DNA from: Myxococcus dinghuensis
Lineage (GTDB): Bacteria; Myxococcota; Myxococcia; Myxococcales; Myxococcaceae
DNA: 64,000 nucleotides
Direction: 5' to 3'
Assembly: GCF_024198235.1 (NCBI RefSeq)
Contig: NZ_JAKCFB010000028.1
Span: forward strand, 1 to 64,000
This document shows, piece by piece, positions 1 to 7,457 of the stretch. Below the pieces are notes generated by a model that saw nothing but the letters and a program-made list of their open reading frames with translations, had not been told where the DNA came from and did no database searches. How positions within the stretch are numbered: the first letter of the stretch is position 1; each line of letters starts with the position of its first letter. A program made the position numbers and the translations under genes.

Positions 1-440
1 CCGCCGCGCAGCCGCAGGCCCCCGCCGCGCAGCCGCAGCAGCAGGCCCAGCCCCGCGCCCCCGCGCAGCCGCAGGCGTCCGGGCCGCAGCAGAAGCAGGG
101 GCGTGGGCCGCAGCAGGCCGCCGCCCGGCAGGCACCCGCGCCCCGCGCGGAGGCCTCCGACGAGCGGGCCCTGGCGGTGGACGAGGATGCGGCGCTGCGG
201 GAGGCCGCCCGGCAGTTGGCGGAGAAGTCCTCCCAGTTGGGGCGCTTCTACGCGCTCGCCGCGATGAAGCAGGATGACCGCGCGCGCGTCCTGAAGGCGG
301 CGGAGGGCACGGCGGGCGTGAAGGTGGCGGCCGAGGGAGAGGGCCGCAACCGCCGCGTCGTGTTCACTCCTGAGAAGCCCGCGCCGCTGCCCAAGCGGAG
401 CCTGCTGCCGGACGACGACGAGGACGACTTCGACGAGTGA
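1..440 (+). CDS. khpB: KhpB/Jag-type RNA-binding protein, C-terminal part with R3H domain (5' end outside window)
   Basis: The reading frame is open from the left edge (codons start at base 3) and ends at TGA 438-440, so only the last 145 or so residues are present. The first 55 are a Pro/Gln/Ala-rich linker with repeated AAQPQ-like units. The next 75 match an R3H domain: an AARQLAEKSSQLGRFYALAAM helix region, a basic DDRARVL stretch, then a GVKVAAEGEGRNRRVVF strand ending in the typical 'EGEGxNRRVV' signature. An acidic tail (DDDEDDFDE) closes the protein. R3H domains bind single-stranded nucleic acid, and Jag/KhpB is an RNA-binding protein normally encoded beside yidC and mnmE, which is the position seen here. 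The KH domain that would confirm the assignment lies outside the window. It has the same strand and tight spacing as the next two genes, so they are probably one transcript. Confidence 0.72.
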   Translation, partial: AAQPQAPAAQPQQQAQPRAPAQPQASGPQQKQGRGPQQAAARQAPAPRAEASDERALAVDEDAALREAARQLAEKSSQLGRFYALAAMKQDDRARVLKAAEGTAGVKVAAEGEGRNRRVVFTPEKPAPLPKRSLLPDDDEDDFDE

Positions 441-452
441 GGGGGACGACGC

Positions 453-680
453 ATGGGCAAGGCGAAGGGACTCAAGGACAAGCTGTACGGCGCGGCGGTG
501 CTCAAGATGAGCTTCCGTCTGCGGGGGGACGAGGAGTCTCCCGCCTTCCGTTTCGTCTACCCGGGTGTGCTGAGGGACCTGGAGCTCGAGGACGCCGCGG
601 TCGAGAAGTACATCGAGGAGAACCGCGAGGCGGTGGAGAAGGCCGCGCGTGGCTCCACGCCCCCCATGGGGCCCCGGTGA
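453..680 (+). CDS. small conserved hypothetical protein (75 aa)
   Basis: A 75-residue soluble, charged protein starting MGKAKGLKDKLYG and ending in a Pro-rich tail. The start is 12 bases after the khpB stop, with GAGGGGG just upstream as ribosome binding site. The middle (FRLRGDEESPAFRFVYPGVL) followed by a helix rich in Glu (LEDAAVEKYIEENREAVEKA) looks like a compact alpha/beta domain. I recognise no family. Its place between khpB and mnmE suggests it is part of the same operon, and the spacing and codon bias match its neighbours, so it is likely a real gene rather than a shadow. Confidence 0.65.
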   Translation: MGKAKGLKDKLYGAAVLKMSFRLRGDEESPAFRFVYPGVLRDLELEDAAVEKYIEENREAVEKAARGSTPPMGPR

Positions 681-745
681 GCGCGCCCGCGCTCCCCCGC
701 TGAACGGAGGCGAGCGGCGCTCCGAGCGCTGCCCTCCGGGTCGAC

Positions 746-2155
746 ATGACGCCTGACTCCCCCACCATCGTCGCCCTGGCCACCGCCCCCGCCTCGGGGG
801 CCGTGGGCATCCTCCGCCTGTCCGGCCCCGCCGCGCTGGAGGTGGGCCGGAGGCTGGCTCCCGGCGTGCCCGCGTCGCCCACGCCGCGCCACGCGTACCT
901 GGCGCACTTCGTGGACGCGGACGGCCGCGTGCTCGACGAGGGCCTGTTCCTCTACTTCCGCGCGCCCGCGTCCTTCACCGGCGAGGACGTGGTGGAGCTC
1001 CAGGCGCATGGCGGCCCCCGCTTGCTGCGCCTGTTGATGGCGCGCGCGCTGGAGGACGGCCTGGCGCGGCCCGCCACGCCGGGCGAGTTCACCCGGCGCG
1101 CCTTCCTGAACGGGCGCATCGACCTCACGCGCGCGGAGGCGGTGGCGGACCTGGTGGCCGCGGACTCGGAGGCCGCCGTGCGCGCCGCCGCGGCGGGGCT
1201 CTCCGGGGCGCTGGCCACGCGCGTGCGGGGGCTGGAGGCGCCGCTGCGGGCGCTGCACGCGGACCTGGAGGGCGTGCTCAACTTCCCGGACGAGGCCGAG
1301 GGCGCGGACGAGGACGCGGCGTCGCGCGTGAGCGCCTTCCGGGCGCGAGCGGAGGCGCTCATCGCCGAGGCGGGCCACGGGCGGCTGGTGCGTCAGGGCG
1401 CGCGCGTGGCGCTGTACGGCCCGGTCAACGCGGGCAAGTCCACGCTGTTCAACCGCCTGGTGGGCGAGGCGCGCGCGCTGGTGGACGACGAGCCGGGCAC
1501 GACGCGCGACGCGCTGGAGGCGCGCGTCGAGTGGAGCGGCCTGGGCGTGACGCTGTTCGACACGGCGGGCCTGCGCGAGACGCCGGGGCGCGTGGAGGCG
1601 CTGGGCATCGCCCGGACCCGCGCGCTGCTCTCCGGCGTGGACCTCGCGGTGCTGGTGCTGCCCCCCGGGACGCCGGACGAGGACGCGGAGCGCTGGGGCC
1701 GCGACGCCGGGGCCACGCCCGTGCTGCGCGTCGACGGCAAGTGCGACGTCGGGGCCCGGGAGGATGGAGCGCGCGCGGACGGGGCGCCCGCCTCACGGGA
1801 CGAGGCTGTCGCGGTGTCCTCCCCGCCCCTGGATTCGCCGCCCTCCCCTCCCCGCCCCCGCGTCAGCGGCCTCACGGGCGAGGGCGTGGACGCGCTGCGC
1901 GAGGCGCTGCTCACACGGCTGTGGGGCACGAACACGCCGTCGGCGGTCGCGCTCGTCTCCGAGCGTCACGCCGATGCCCTGCGTCGCGCGTCGGAGGCGC
2001 TCTCCCGCGCGGAGTCCGCGTCGCGCCTGTCCACCCTCGAGGTCGTCTCCGGCGAGGTCGCGCTCGCGTTGGAGGCGCTCGGCGAGGTGTCCGGCACCTC
2101 CGCTTCCGAGGCCCTCATCGACGCAATCTTCCAGCGGTTCTGCATCGGGAAGTGA
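746..2155 (+). CDS. mnmE: tRNA modification GTPase MnmE
   Basis: A 469-residue MnmE (TrmE), which works with MnmG to install the carboxymethylaminomethyl group at C5 of wobble uridine in certain tRNAs. The N-terminal tetrahydrofolate-binding domain is residues 1-118 (LxGEDVVELQAHGG and TPGEFTRRAFLNG visible). The helical domain carries an inserted Ras-like G domain: G1 GPVNAGKST 225-233, G2 GTTRD 251-255, G3 DTAG 272-275, G5 SGLTG 374-378. The protein ends in FCIGK, whose Cys is essential in the family. Odd points: the G4 motif, normally NKxD, reads DGKCD (330-334), and a low-complexity stretch rich in Ala, Ser and Pro (about 336-371) separates G4 from G5. The start at 746 fits the family N-terminus. 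A 7-bp stem-loop (2146-2165) spans the stop codon. Confidence 0.95.
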   Translation: MTPDSPTIVALATAPASGAVGILRLSGPAALEVGRRLAPGVPASPTPRHAYLAHFVDADGRVLDEGLFLYFRAPASFTGEDVVELQAHGGPRLLRLLMARALEDGLARPATPGEFTRRAFLNGRIDLTRAEAVADLVAADSEAAVRAAAAGLSGALATRVRGLEAPLRALHADLEGVLNFPDEAEGADEDAASRVSAFRARAEALIAEAGHGRLVRQGARVALYGPVNAGKSTLFNRLVGEARALVDDEPGTTRDALEARVEWSGLGVTLFDTAGLRETPGRVEALGIARTRALLSGVDLAVLVLPPGTPDEDAERWGRDAGATPVLRVDGKCDVGAREDGARADGAPASRDEAVAVSSPPLDSPPSPPRPRVSGLTGEGVDALREALLTRLWGTNTPSAVALVSERHADALRRASEALSRAESASRLSTLEVVSGEVALALEALGEVSGTSASEALIDAIFQRFCIGK

Positions 2156-2165
2156 CACCTTCCCG
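2146..2165 (+). terminator. stem-loop over the mnmE stop codon
   Basis: A perfect 7-bp inverted repeat (CGGGAAG 2146-2152, CTTCCCG 2159-2165) with a 6-base loop straddles the mnmE TGA. No T-tract follows, so it is at best a weak terminator or an mRNA 3'-end stabiliser. Confidence 0.3.
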
Positions 2166-2176
2166 CCCCCCGGGGC

Positions 2177-2199
2177 GATGTCAGACCCCTTCCTAGAAT
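2177..2199 (+). promoter_or_regulatory. recurrent motif GATGTCAGACCCCT followed by a TAGAAT box
   Basis: The 14-mer at 2177-2190 recurs exactly at 12094-12107, also in an upstream region. Three bases later TAGAAT (2194-2199) resembles a sigma-70 -10 box and would place a start about 30 bases before the Uma2 gene. No convincing -35 hexamer is present. Confidence 0.3.
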
Positions 2200-2232
2200 G
2201 CCGCGCTCAACCGACGCACTTTCGGAGGCGCT

Positions 2233-2838
2233 GTGACGGAAGGCATCATCCACCTGGCGAACAACTCCCTGCTGACGTCCCTGCCCTCGGGCTGGGTGGG
2301 CGAGGTCCTCGACGAGGAGCTGGTGGCCTCGCCCCGCCTGTCTCCCGCCCAGACGCGCGCGGCCTTCATGCTGGGCGTGGAGCTGGGCGAGCAGCTCGAC
2401 CGGCGCCGGGGCGGCAGCGGGCGCTGGTGCTTCCTGCGCGCCCCCGAGCTTCGCCTGGGCCACGACGTGCTCGTGCCGGACCTCGCGGGCTGGCGCCGCG
2501 ACCGCGTGGCCGAGCCGCTCGACCCGGACGTCCCCTTCCTCACGCTGACGCCGGACTGGGTCTGCGAGGTGCTCTCCCCGTCCACCGCCGCGCTGGACCG
2601 CACGCGCAAGCTGCCCCTCTACGCGCGCCAGGGCGTGGGCCACGTGTGGCTGGTGGACCCCGTCGCGCGCACGCTGGAGACGTACCAGCGCGTCAAGCGC
2701 GGCTGGCTCCTCACCGGCGCCTACGAGTCCGACGCGTTGGTGCGCGCCGACCCCTTCTCCTCCACCACGCTGGAGCTCGAGTCGCTCTGGCTGGCGGAGG
2801 ACGTCGGCCTGGGCTCGCTGCTCGCCGCCGTGCCGTGA
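2233..2838 (+). CDS. Uma2 family (DUF820) PD-(D/E)XK-like protein
   Basis: A 201-residue protein with the core signature of the Uma2 family: VPDLAGWRRDR (about 94-104), then PDWVCEVLSPSTAALDRTRK (about 116-135), then YARQGVGHVWLVDP. These supply the Asp, Glu and Lys of a restriction-endonuclease-like fold, although cleavage activity has not been shown for most members. Such genes occur in many paralogous copies in myxobacteria and cyanobacteria. The start is GTG at 2233, chosen because GGAGGCG lies 4-9 bases upstream and no better ATG exists. It is 77 bases downstream of mnmE and convergent with the next gene, 15 bases away. Its partners and substrate are unknown. Confidence 0.8.
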   Translation: MTEGIIHLANNSLLTSLPSGWVGEVLDEELVASPRLSPAQTRAAFMLGVELGEQLDRRRGGSGRWCFLRAPELRLGHDVLVPDLAGWRRDRVAEPLDPDVPFLTLTPDWVCEVLSPSTAALDRTRKLPLYARQGVGHVWLVDPVARTLETYQRVKRGWLLTGAYESDALVRADPFSSTTLELESLWLAEDVGLGSLLAAVP

Positions 2839-2853
2839 GGCTCCGGGCGCCCC

Positions 2854-3879
2854 TCAGCCAGCGCGCCTGAGAAACGTGGCGCCGACCGGACCCGCCAGCC
2901 GGCGCACCGCCCTCAGCATCAGGTCTGGATCCACCGGCGCGGCCAGGAAGCCGCGCGCGCCCACCGCCTGCGCCCGGGACAAGTCGAGCTCCGGCGACTT
3001 GGCCGCCACCACCACCTGCGCGCGCACCTTGCGGCCCAGCGCCTCCAGCGACGGCAGCGGCGTCACCACCACCTGCGCCTCCGTCGCCGCCAGCAGGTCC
3101 TCCGTGCTCGCCACGCGCGAGACGAGGCCCGCGTCGCTCAGCACCTGCACCAGCCCGGCGGACGCCTCCTGGCCCCAGCCGTAGACCAGCACCTGCTCCA
3201 CCCGCTCCGGCCGCGCCGCCGTCACCGTGGGCAGCGCCGCGCGCGTCGTCGCCCGGGACACCCCGGGCCGCCGCGTCGCCTCCTCCAGCGAGGACAGCCG
3301 GGGCAGCTCCGCCTCCTCGGAGGGGGCGGGCATGTGCGTCAGCTCCGCCATGCTGCCGCTGAGCACCAGGGGCATGGCGTCATCCACGTCCGGCAGGGAG
3401 AAGCCCTCCATGCCCGGCCGCCGCGTCACCTCACCCGTCTCACCCCGGTACAGCCAGCCGATGGCGCGCTGGATGCCCGCGTCCGTGGCCAGCCTCGCCA
3501 CCACCCGCGAGCGGCCCGTCACGCTCTTCACCGCGTCCAGCGACGCCAGGCTCGCCGGCGCGGCCATGGCCACCACCAGCGTGTCGCGAGGGCCCGGGCC
3601 CTCCAGCCGCAGCGGCACCACCCGGTGCGTCTGCGCCACCTTCTCCGGAATCAGCCGCGCCAGCCCCGCCTCCGGACGCTGCGCGTCCAGGTCCACCGTC
3701 TCCAGCCCCACCTGTTCGGCCAGCGCCTCCAGGACCTGCTGCGCCGTGCAGAAGCGTTGATCCACCACCACCTGTCCCAGCGGCACGCCCCACTTGCGCT
3801 GATACGCCAGGGCCGAGTGCAGCTGCAGCGCGTCCACCACACCGCGCTTCAACAGGATGTCCCCCAATCGCTTCTTCAT
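2854..3879 (-). CDS. MshEN/GspE-N-domain protein with receiver-like C-terminus
   Basis: A 341-residue protein. The N-terminal half (about 1-145) resembles the N-terminal domain of GspE/PilB-type secretion ATPases: MKKRLGDILLKRGVV, then LGQVVVDQRFCTAQQVLEALAEQVGLETVDL, then LIPEKVAQTHRVVPLRLEG. This domain (MshEN/T2SSE_N) can bind cyclic di-GMP in some homologues. No Walker ATPase follows. After a variable linker (about 150-220) comes a receiver-like fold (about 226-335) whose expected phospho-acceptor region reads VVVTPLP, so a classical Asp is not evident. It is probably a regulatory or scaffold protein rather than a secretion motor. GAGGAG precedes the ATG. It lies downstream of sppA on the same strand with a 264-base gap. 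Confidence 0.65.
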   Translation of the reverse strand: MKKRLGDILLKRGVVDALQLHSALAYQRKWGVPLGQVVVDQRFCTAQQVLEALAEQVGLETVDLDAQRPEAGLARLIPEKVAQTHRVVPLRLEGPGPRDTLVVAMAAPASLASLDAVKSVTGRSRVVARLATDAGIQRAIGWLYRGETGEVTRRPGMEGFSLPDVDDAMPLVLSGSMAELTHMPAPSEEAELPRLSSLEEATRRPGVSRATTRAALPTVTAARPERVEQVLVYGWGQEASAGLVQVLSDAGLVSRVASTEDLLAATEAQVVVTPLPSLEALGRKVRAQVVVAAKSPELDLSRAQAVGARGFLAAPVDPDLMLRAVRRLAGPVGATFLRRAG

Positions 3880-4143
3880 GGCACTTGCTCCTCAGGCCCC
3901 CCACCGCGGCCACCTGCCCTGGGAACGTGAACGTCCAGGAAACTTGAAAGGTTTCTACGCGCCTGCCCGCGCGGGGGTTTGTCCACCCGCGACAGACAGT
4001 TCCGGATCCACGCCAACTGCAAGCGCGGGGCCCACGGCGCGTCACCTCTGGCGGGTCACGTCATTCCGGGACGACCCCGTGCGCCGGGGCGTCCGGCCAT
4101 CACGCCCGCGCGTCCTGGTGGCACGCGGGCGCGCGGCCCCGGG

Positions 4144-5937
4144 CTACCAACTCGTCCGGGGCATGGGGGTGAAGAGCGCCCCCCGCTCGGGGCCGAGGAG
4201 GCCCACCTGCACGCCCATGACGTGCACCGCGCGCGCGGCCTCGACCAGCGGCGCCCACGGGGTCATCAGCAGCACCTCCGCGCCCACGTCGTCGCTGTTG
4301 TCGCCCGTCTCGCCCAGCATCCGCGACAGCACCTCCGTGGGGGACTTGCGGCGCGGGTACTCCTCGACCCGGACGCGCGCGTCTGCGGGGAGCTTCGCCA
4401 GCTCCTTGGCCACGACGAGCGCCTGGGCGTAGCCGCCCAGCGAGTCCACCAGCCCGTTGGCGAGCGCGTCCTCGCCCGTCCACACGCGGCCCTTGGCCAC
4501 GGCCTGGAGCTTGTCCAGGGGCATCTTCCGGCCGGCCGCGGCGCGCTGGGTGAAGTCCGTGTAGATGCGGTCCAGCTCCGCGTTGACGCGCGCGTGCTCC
4601 TCCGGCGTGTAGTCCGAATTGCTGCTCGAGATGTTGGCGTTGCGCCCGCGCGACACGCTGTCGAAGTTGACGCCCAGCTTGTCCCAGAGCCCGGTGGTGA
4701 CGAACTTGCCCGTGTACACGCCGATGCTGCCGGTGAGCGTGCCGGGCTGCGCGACGATTTTGTCCGCGTCGAGCGCGATGAAGTAGCCGCCGCTGGCCGC
4801 GTACGTGCCCATGGTGACGACGACGGGCTTGCCCGCCTCGCGGGCGCGCTGCACCTCGCGGCGCACGGTGTCGCTGGCCACGTAACTGCCTCCCGGGCTG
4901 TCCACGCGGAAGATGATGGCCTTCACGCTCGGGTCCTCCGAGGCCTTGCGCAGCGCCGCGGCCACGCTGTCGCCGCCCAGCGCCTCCTCGCCCGTCAGCG
5001 GGTTGCCCTCGCTCTTGCCGCGCATCACCGTGCCCACCGCGTACACCAGCGCGAAGGTGTCCTTCTCCAGGCCGTTGGGCTTGGAGGTGCGCTGCAGGTA
5101 CTTGTTGGCGTAGAGCAACTGTGCGCCCTCGCCCGCGTCCTGCTTCACCTTCGCGTAGACCTCGTCGCGGTAGAGCAGCCCGTCCAGCAGCTTGCCGTCC
5201 AGCGCCTCCGGGGCGAGCAGCGGCGCCCGGTCGATGAGGTCGCGCACCGTGTCCTCGGACAGCTTCCGGTCCTCGGCGATGCCCTTCACCATCTGCCCGT
5301 AGAGGCTGGCCACCACCCGGTCCATGGCCTCGCGGTGCGGCCCGGTGAAGTCCTGCTCGGTGAAGGTGTCGACGGCGTTCTTGAACTCGTAGCGCTTGTC
5401 GAAGCGCGGCAGCACGCCCAGCTTCGCCAGCGCGTCGCGGGCGAAGGGCGTCTCGAAGGACAGGCCCGTGATGTTCATCGCGCCCGACGGCTGCATGTAG
5501 ACCTCGTCGAACGCGGAGGCCAGGTAGTAGGCGCCGGTGGCGTTGCCCACCTCGCCGAAGGAGTCCGTGAACACCACGGCCTTCTTCCCCTTGGCGCGGA
5601 AGGCCTTCACCGCGTCGCGCAGCTCCTGCGTCGTCGCGGGGCTGCCCGGGTTGCCGATGCGCGCGATGAGGGACTTCACGCGCGCGTCGTTCCCCGCCCG
5701 CTCCAGCGCGTCCACCACGTCGCGCAGGGACGGCTCCTCCCCGCCGAACGCGCCGGCGAGCGAGTCCGCGCCCGAGTGCTCCTTCAGCGGTTTCTCCAGG
5801 TCGAGCTCCAACACCAGGTTGGACGGCACGCCCGGGCGGCTCATGGCGGCGAGCACCAACAGGGCCACCAACCCGGCGAAGAAGAGGAGGGACATGGCGC
5901 CGATGAAGGCGAGCGCGCCGACGAGGAAGCGTTTCAT
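4144..5937 (-). CDS. sppA: signal peptide peptidase SppA, 67-kDa type
   Basis: A 597-residue inner-membrane serine protease that degrades cleaved signal peptides. A single N-terminal membrane segment (about 5-31) is followed by two tandem ClpP-like domains, the arrangement of the long E. coli-type SppA. The catalytic dyad can be placed by motif: Lys186 in RYEFKNAVD of the first domain and Ser382 in TYAASGGYF of the second. The oxyanion region RVDSPGGS (344-351) and LTGSIGVY are also present. Length matches the family. The 269-base divergent interval upstream should hold the promoters of sppA and the aldo/keto reductase gene. Confidence 0.93.
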   Translation of the reverse strand: MKRFLVGALAFIGAMSLLFFAGLVALLVLAAMSRPGVPSNLVLELDLEKPLKEHSGADSLAGAFGGEEPSLRDVVDALERAGNDARVKSLIARIGNPGSPATTQELRDAVKAFRAKGKKAVVFTDSFGEVGNATGAYYLASAFDEVYMQPSGAMNITGLSFETPFARDALAKLGVLPRFDKRYEFKNAVDTFTEQDFTGPHREAMDRVVASLYGQMVKGIAEDRKLSEDTVRDLIDRAPLLAPEALDGKLLDGLLYRDEVYAKVKQDAGEGAQLLYANKYLQRTSKPNGLEKDTFALVYAVGTVMRGKSEGNPLTGEEALGGDSVAAALRKASEDPSVKAIIFRVDSPGGSYVASDTVRREVQRAREAGKPVVVTMGTYAASGGYFIALDADKIVAQPGTLTGSIGVYTGKFVTTGLWDKLGVNFDSVSRGRNANISSSNSDYTPEEHARVNAELDRIYTDFTQRAAAGRKMPLDKLQAVAKGRVWTGEDALANGLVDSLGGYAQALVVAKELAKLPADARVRVEEYPRRKSPTEVLSRMLGETGDNSDDVGAEVLLMTPWAPLVEAARAVHVMGVQVGLLGPERGALFTPMPRTSW

Positions 5938-6206
5938 CCGAAGGGACTCCTGGGTCCTGGAAGCCGGGCGGAAAAGCGCCCCGGCAGGCGCGTCCTACTA
6001 CTTAACGCGCCCGGGAGACGATGCTTGCGTGCCCTCCCCCGCCCGCACGCCGTCCGCGTGACATTTGCACCCCGGCCACCATGCGGCGGAGCGCCCGTCC
6101 GCGCCCGGTGCCGTCGCGCCCCCCACCGTCACCATCCTCTCCGGGTCGCTCGCGGCGACGTCCCCCACCCGAGGGGGGCGGGGACCCAAACGATGGGGAG
6201 GCAACC

Positions 6207-7190
6207 ATGCAGACACGGCGGCTGGGCAATTCCGACCTGGACATCACCCCGCTGGGCTTCGGCGCCTGGGCCATTGGCGGAGGAGGCTGGCAGTTCGCCT
6301 GGGGCTCCCAGGACGACGCGCAGTCCATCGCGGCCATCCAACGCGCCCTGGAGCTGGGCATCGGTTGGATCGACACGGCGGCCGTCTACGGCCTGGGCCA
6401 CTCCGAGGAGGTGGTGGCCCGCGCGCTCGAGGGCCGGGACCGGCGCCCCTACCTCTTCACCAAGTGCGGCATGGTCTGGGACGCGCAGGGGCGCATCACC
6501 CGCTCGCTGAAGGCGGACTCCGTGCGCCGCGAATGCGAGGCCTCCCTGCGCCGCCTCCGCGTGGACACCATCGACCTCTACCAGTTCCACTGGCCCGTGG
6601 AGTCCGTGGCCGAACTCGAGGAGGGCTGGACCACCATGAGGGCCCTCCAACGCGAGGGCAAGGTGCGGTGGATCGGCGTGTGCAACTTCAGCGTGGAGCA
6701 GTTGGAGCGCATCCAGAAGCTGGCCCCGGTGACGTCGCTGCAACCGCGCTACTCCCTGCTCCACCGCGACATCGAGGCCCGGCAGCTGCCCTGGTGCGGA
6801 CGCAACGGTGTGGGCGTCATCTCCTACTCCCCCATGGCCTCCGGCCTGCTCACCGGCGCGATGACGCGCGAGCGCGTCGCCGGCTTCCCCCGGGACGACT
6901 GGCGCCGGGGCAGCGCCGACTTCCAGGAGCCCGCCCTGTCGCGCAACCTCGCGCTGGTGGAGCTGCTGCGGCGGGTGGGGCAGCGGCACGGACGCTCGCC
7001 CGGGGAGGTCGCCATCGCGTGGGCGCTGCGAGCCCCCGTCGTCACCGGCGCCATCGTCGGCGCCCGGAGCGCGCAGCAGGTGGACGGCTTCATCCACGCC
7101 GGGGACCTCCGGCTCACCCCCGACGAGGTGCGGGACCTCGAGGACTTCCAGCGCCGCGCCCAGGCGCCCCAGGCGGACGCCCACGCGTGA
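6207..7190 (+). CDS. aldo/keto reductase
   Basis: A 327-residue NADPH-dependent aldo/keto reductase with a TIM-barrel fold. The catalytic tetrad is complete: Asp56 (WIDTAAVYG), Tyr61, Lys86 (LFTKCG) and His128 (YQFHWP). The cofactor-binding end shows the GAIVGARSAQQV pattern near residue 275. The start ATG at 6207 is preferred because GGGGAG lies 7 bases upstream and the family begins MxxRxLGxSxLxxxxLGFGxW here; the frame stays open for 186 bases further upstream, which I regard as chance. The physiological substrate cannot be told from sequence. It is divergent from sppA, with a single-gene appearance. Confidence 0.9.
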   Translation: MQTRRLGNSDLDITPLGFGAWAIGGGGWQFAWGSQDDAQSIAAIQRALELGIGWIDTAAVYGLGHSEEVVARALEGRDRRPYLFTKCGMVWDAQGRITRSLKADSVRRECEASLRRLRVDTIDLYQFHWPVESVAELEEGWTTMRALQREGKVRWIGVCNFSVEQLERIQKLAPVTSLQPRYSLLHRDIEARQLPWCGRNGVGVISYSPMASGLLTGAMTRERVAGFPRDDWRRGSADFQEPALSRNLALVELLRRVGQRHGRSPGEVAIAWALRAPVVTGAIVGARSAQQVDGFIHAGDLRLTPDEVRDLEDFQRRAQAPQADAHA

Positions 7191-7457
7191 GCCCGGTGGG
7201 GGGCCGCGTAAGGTCCCCCACGCCGGCGCGTTCCCCCGGGACGAGCGGAAGGCAGGGTCCCTCGCGACGCCCCGGCGCTCGGGGGAGCGTCCGCTCCAGG
7301 ACATCCGGTCGCCAGGGCCCTCCTGCGAGGAGGGAGGGGACGGAGGCCGCGCGGGCGGGACGGGGGCGGGCGGCGGGAAGTGGCGGCTTCCGGGATGGCG
7401 GAGGGGGCATACCGGGTTAGAAGCGCCGAGTACTTCCCGAAGACCCGCGAGGACCGC

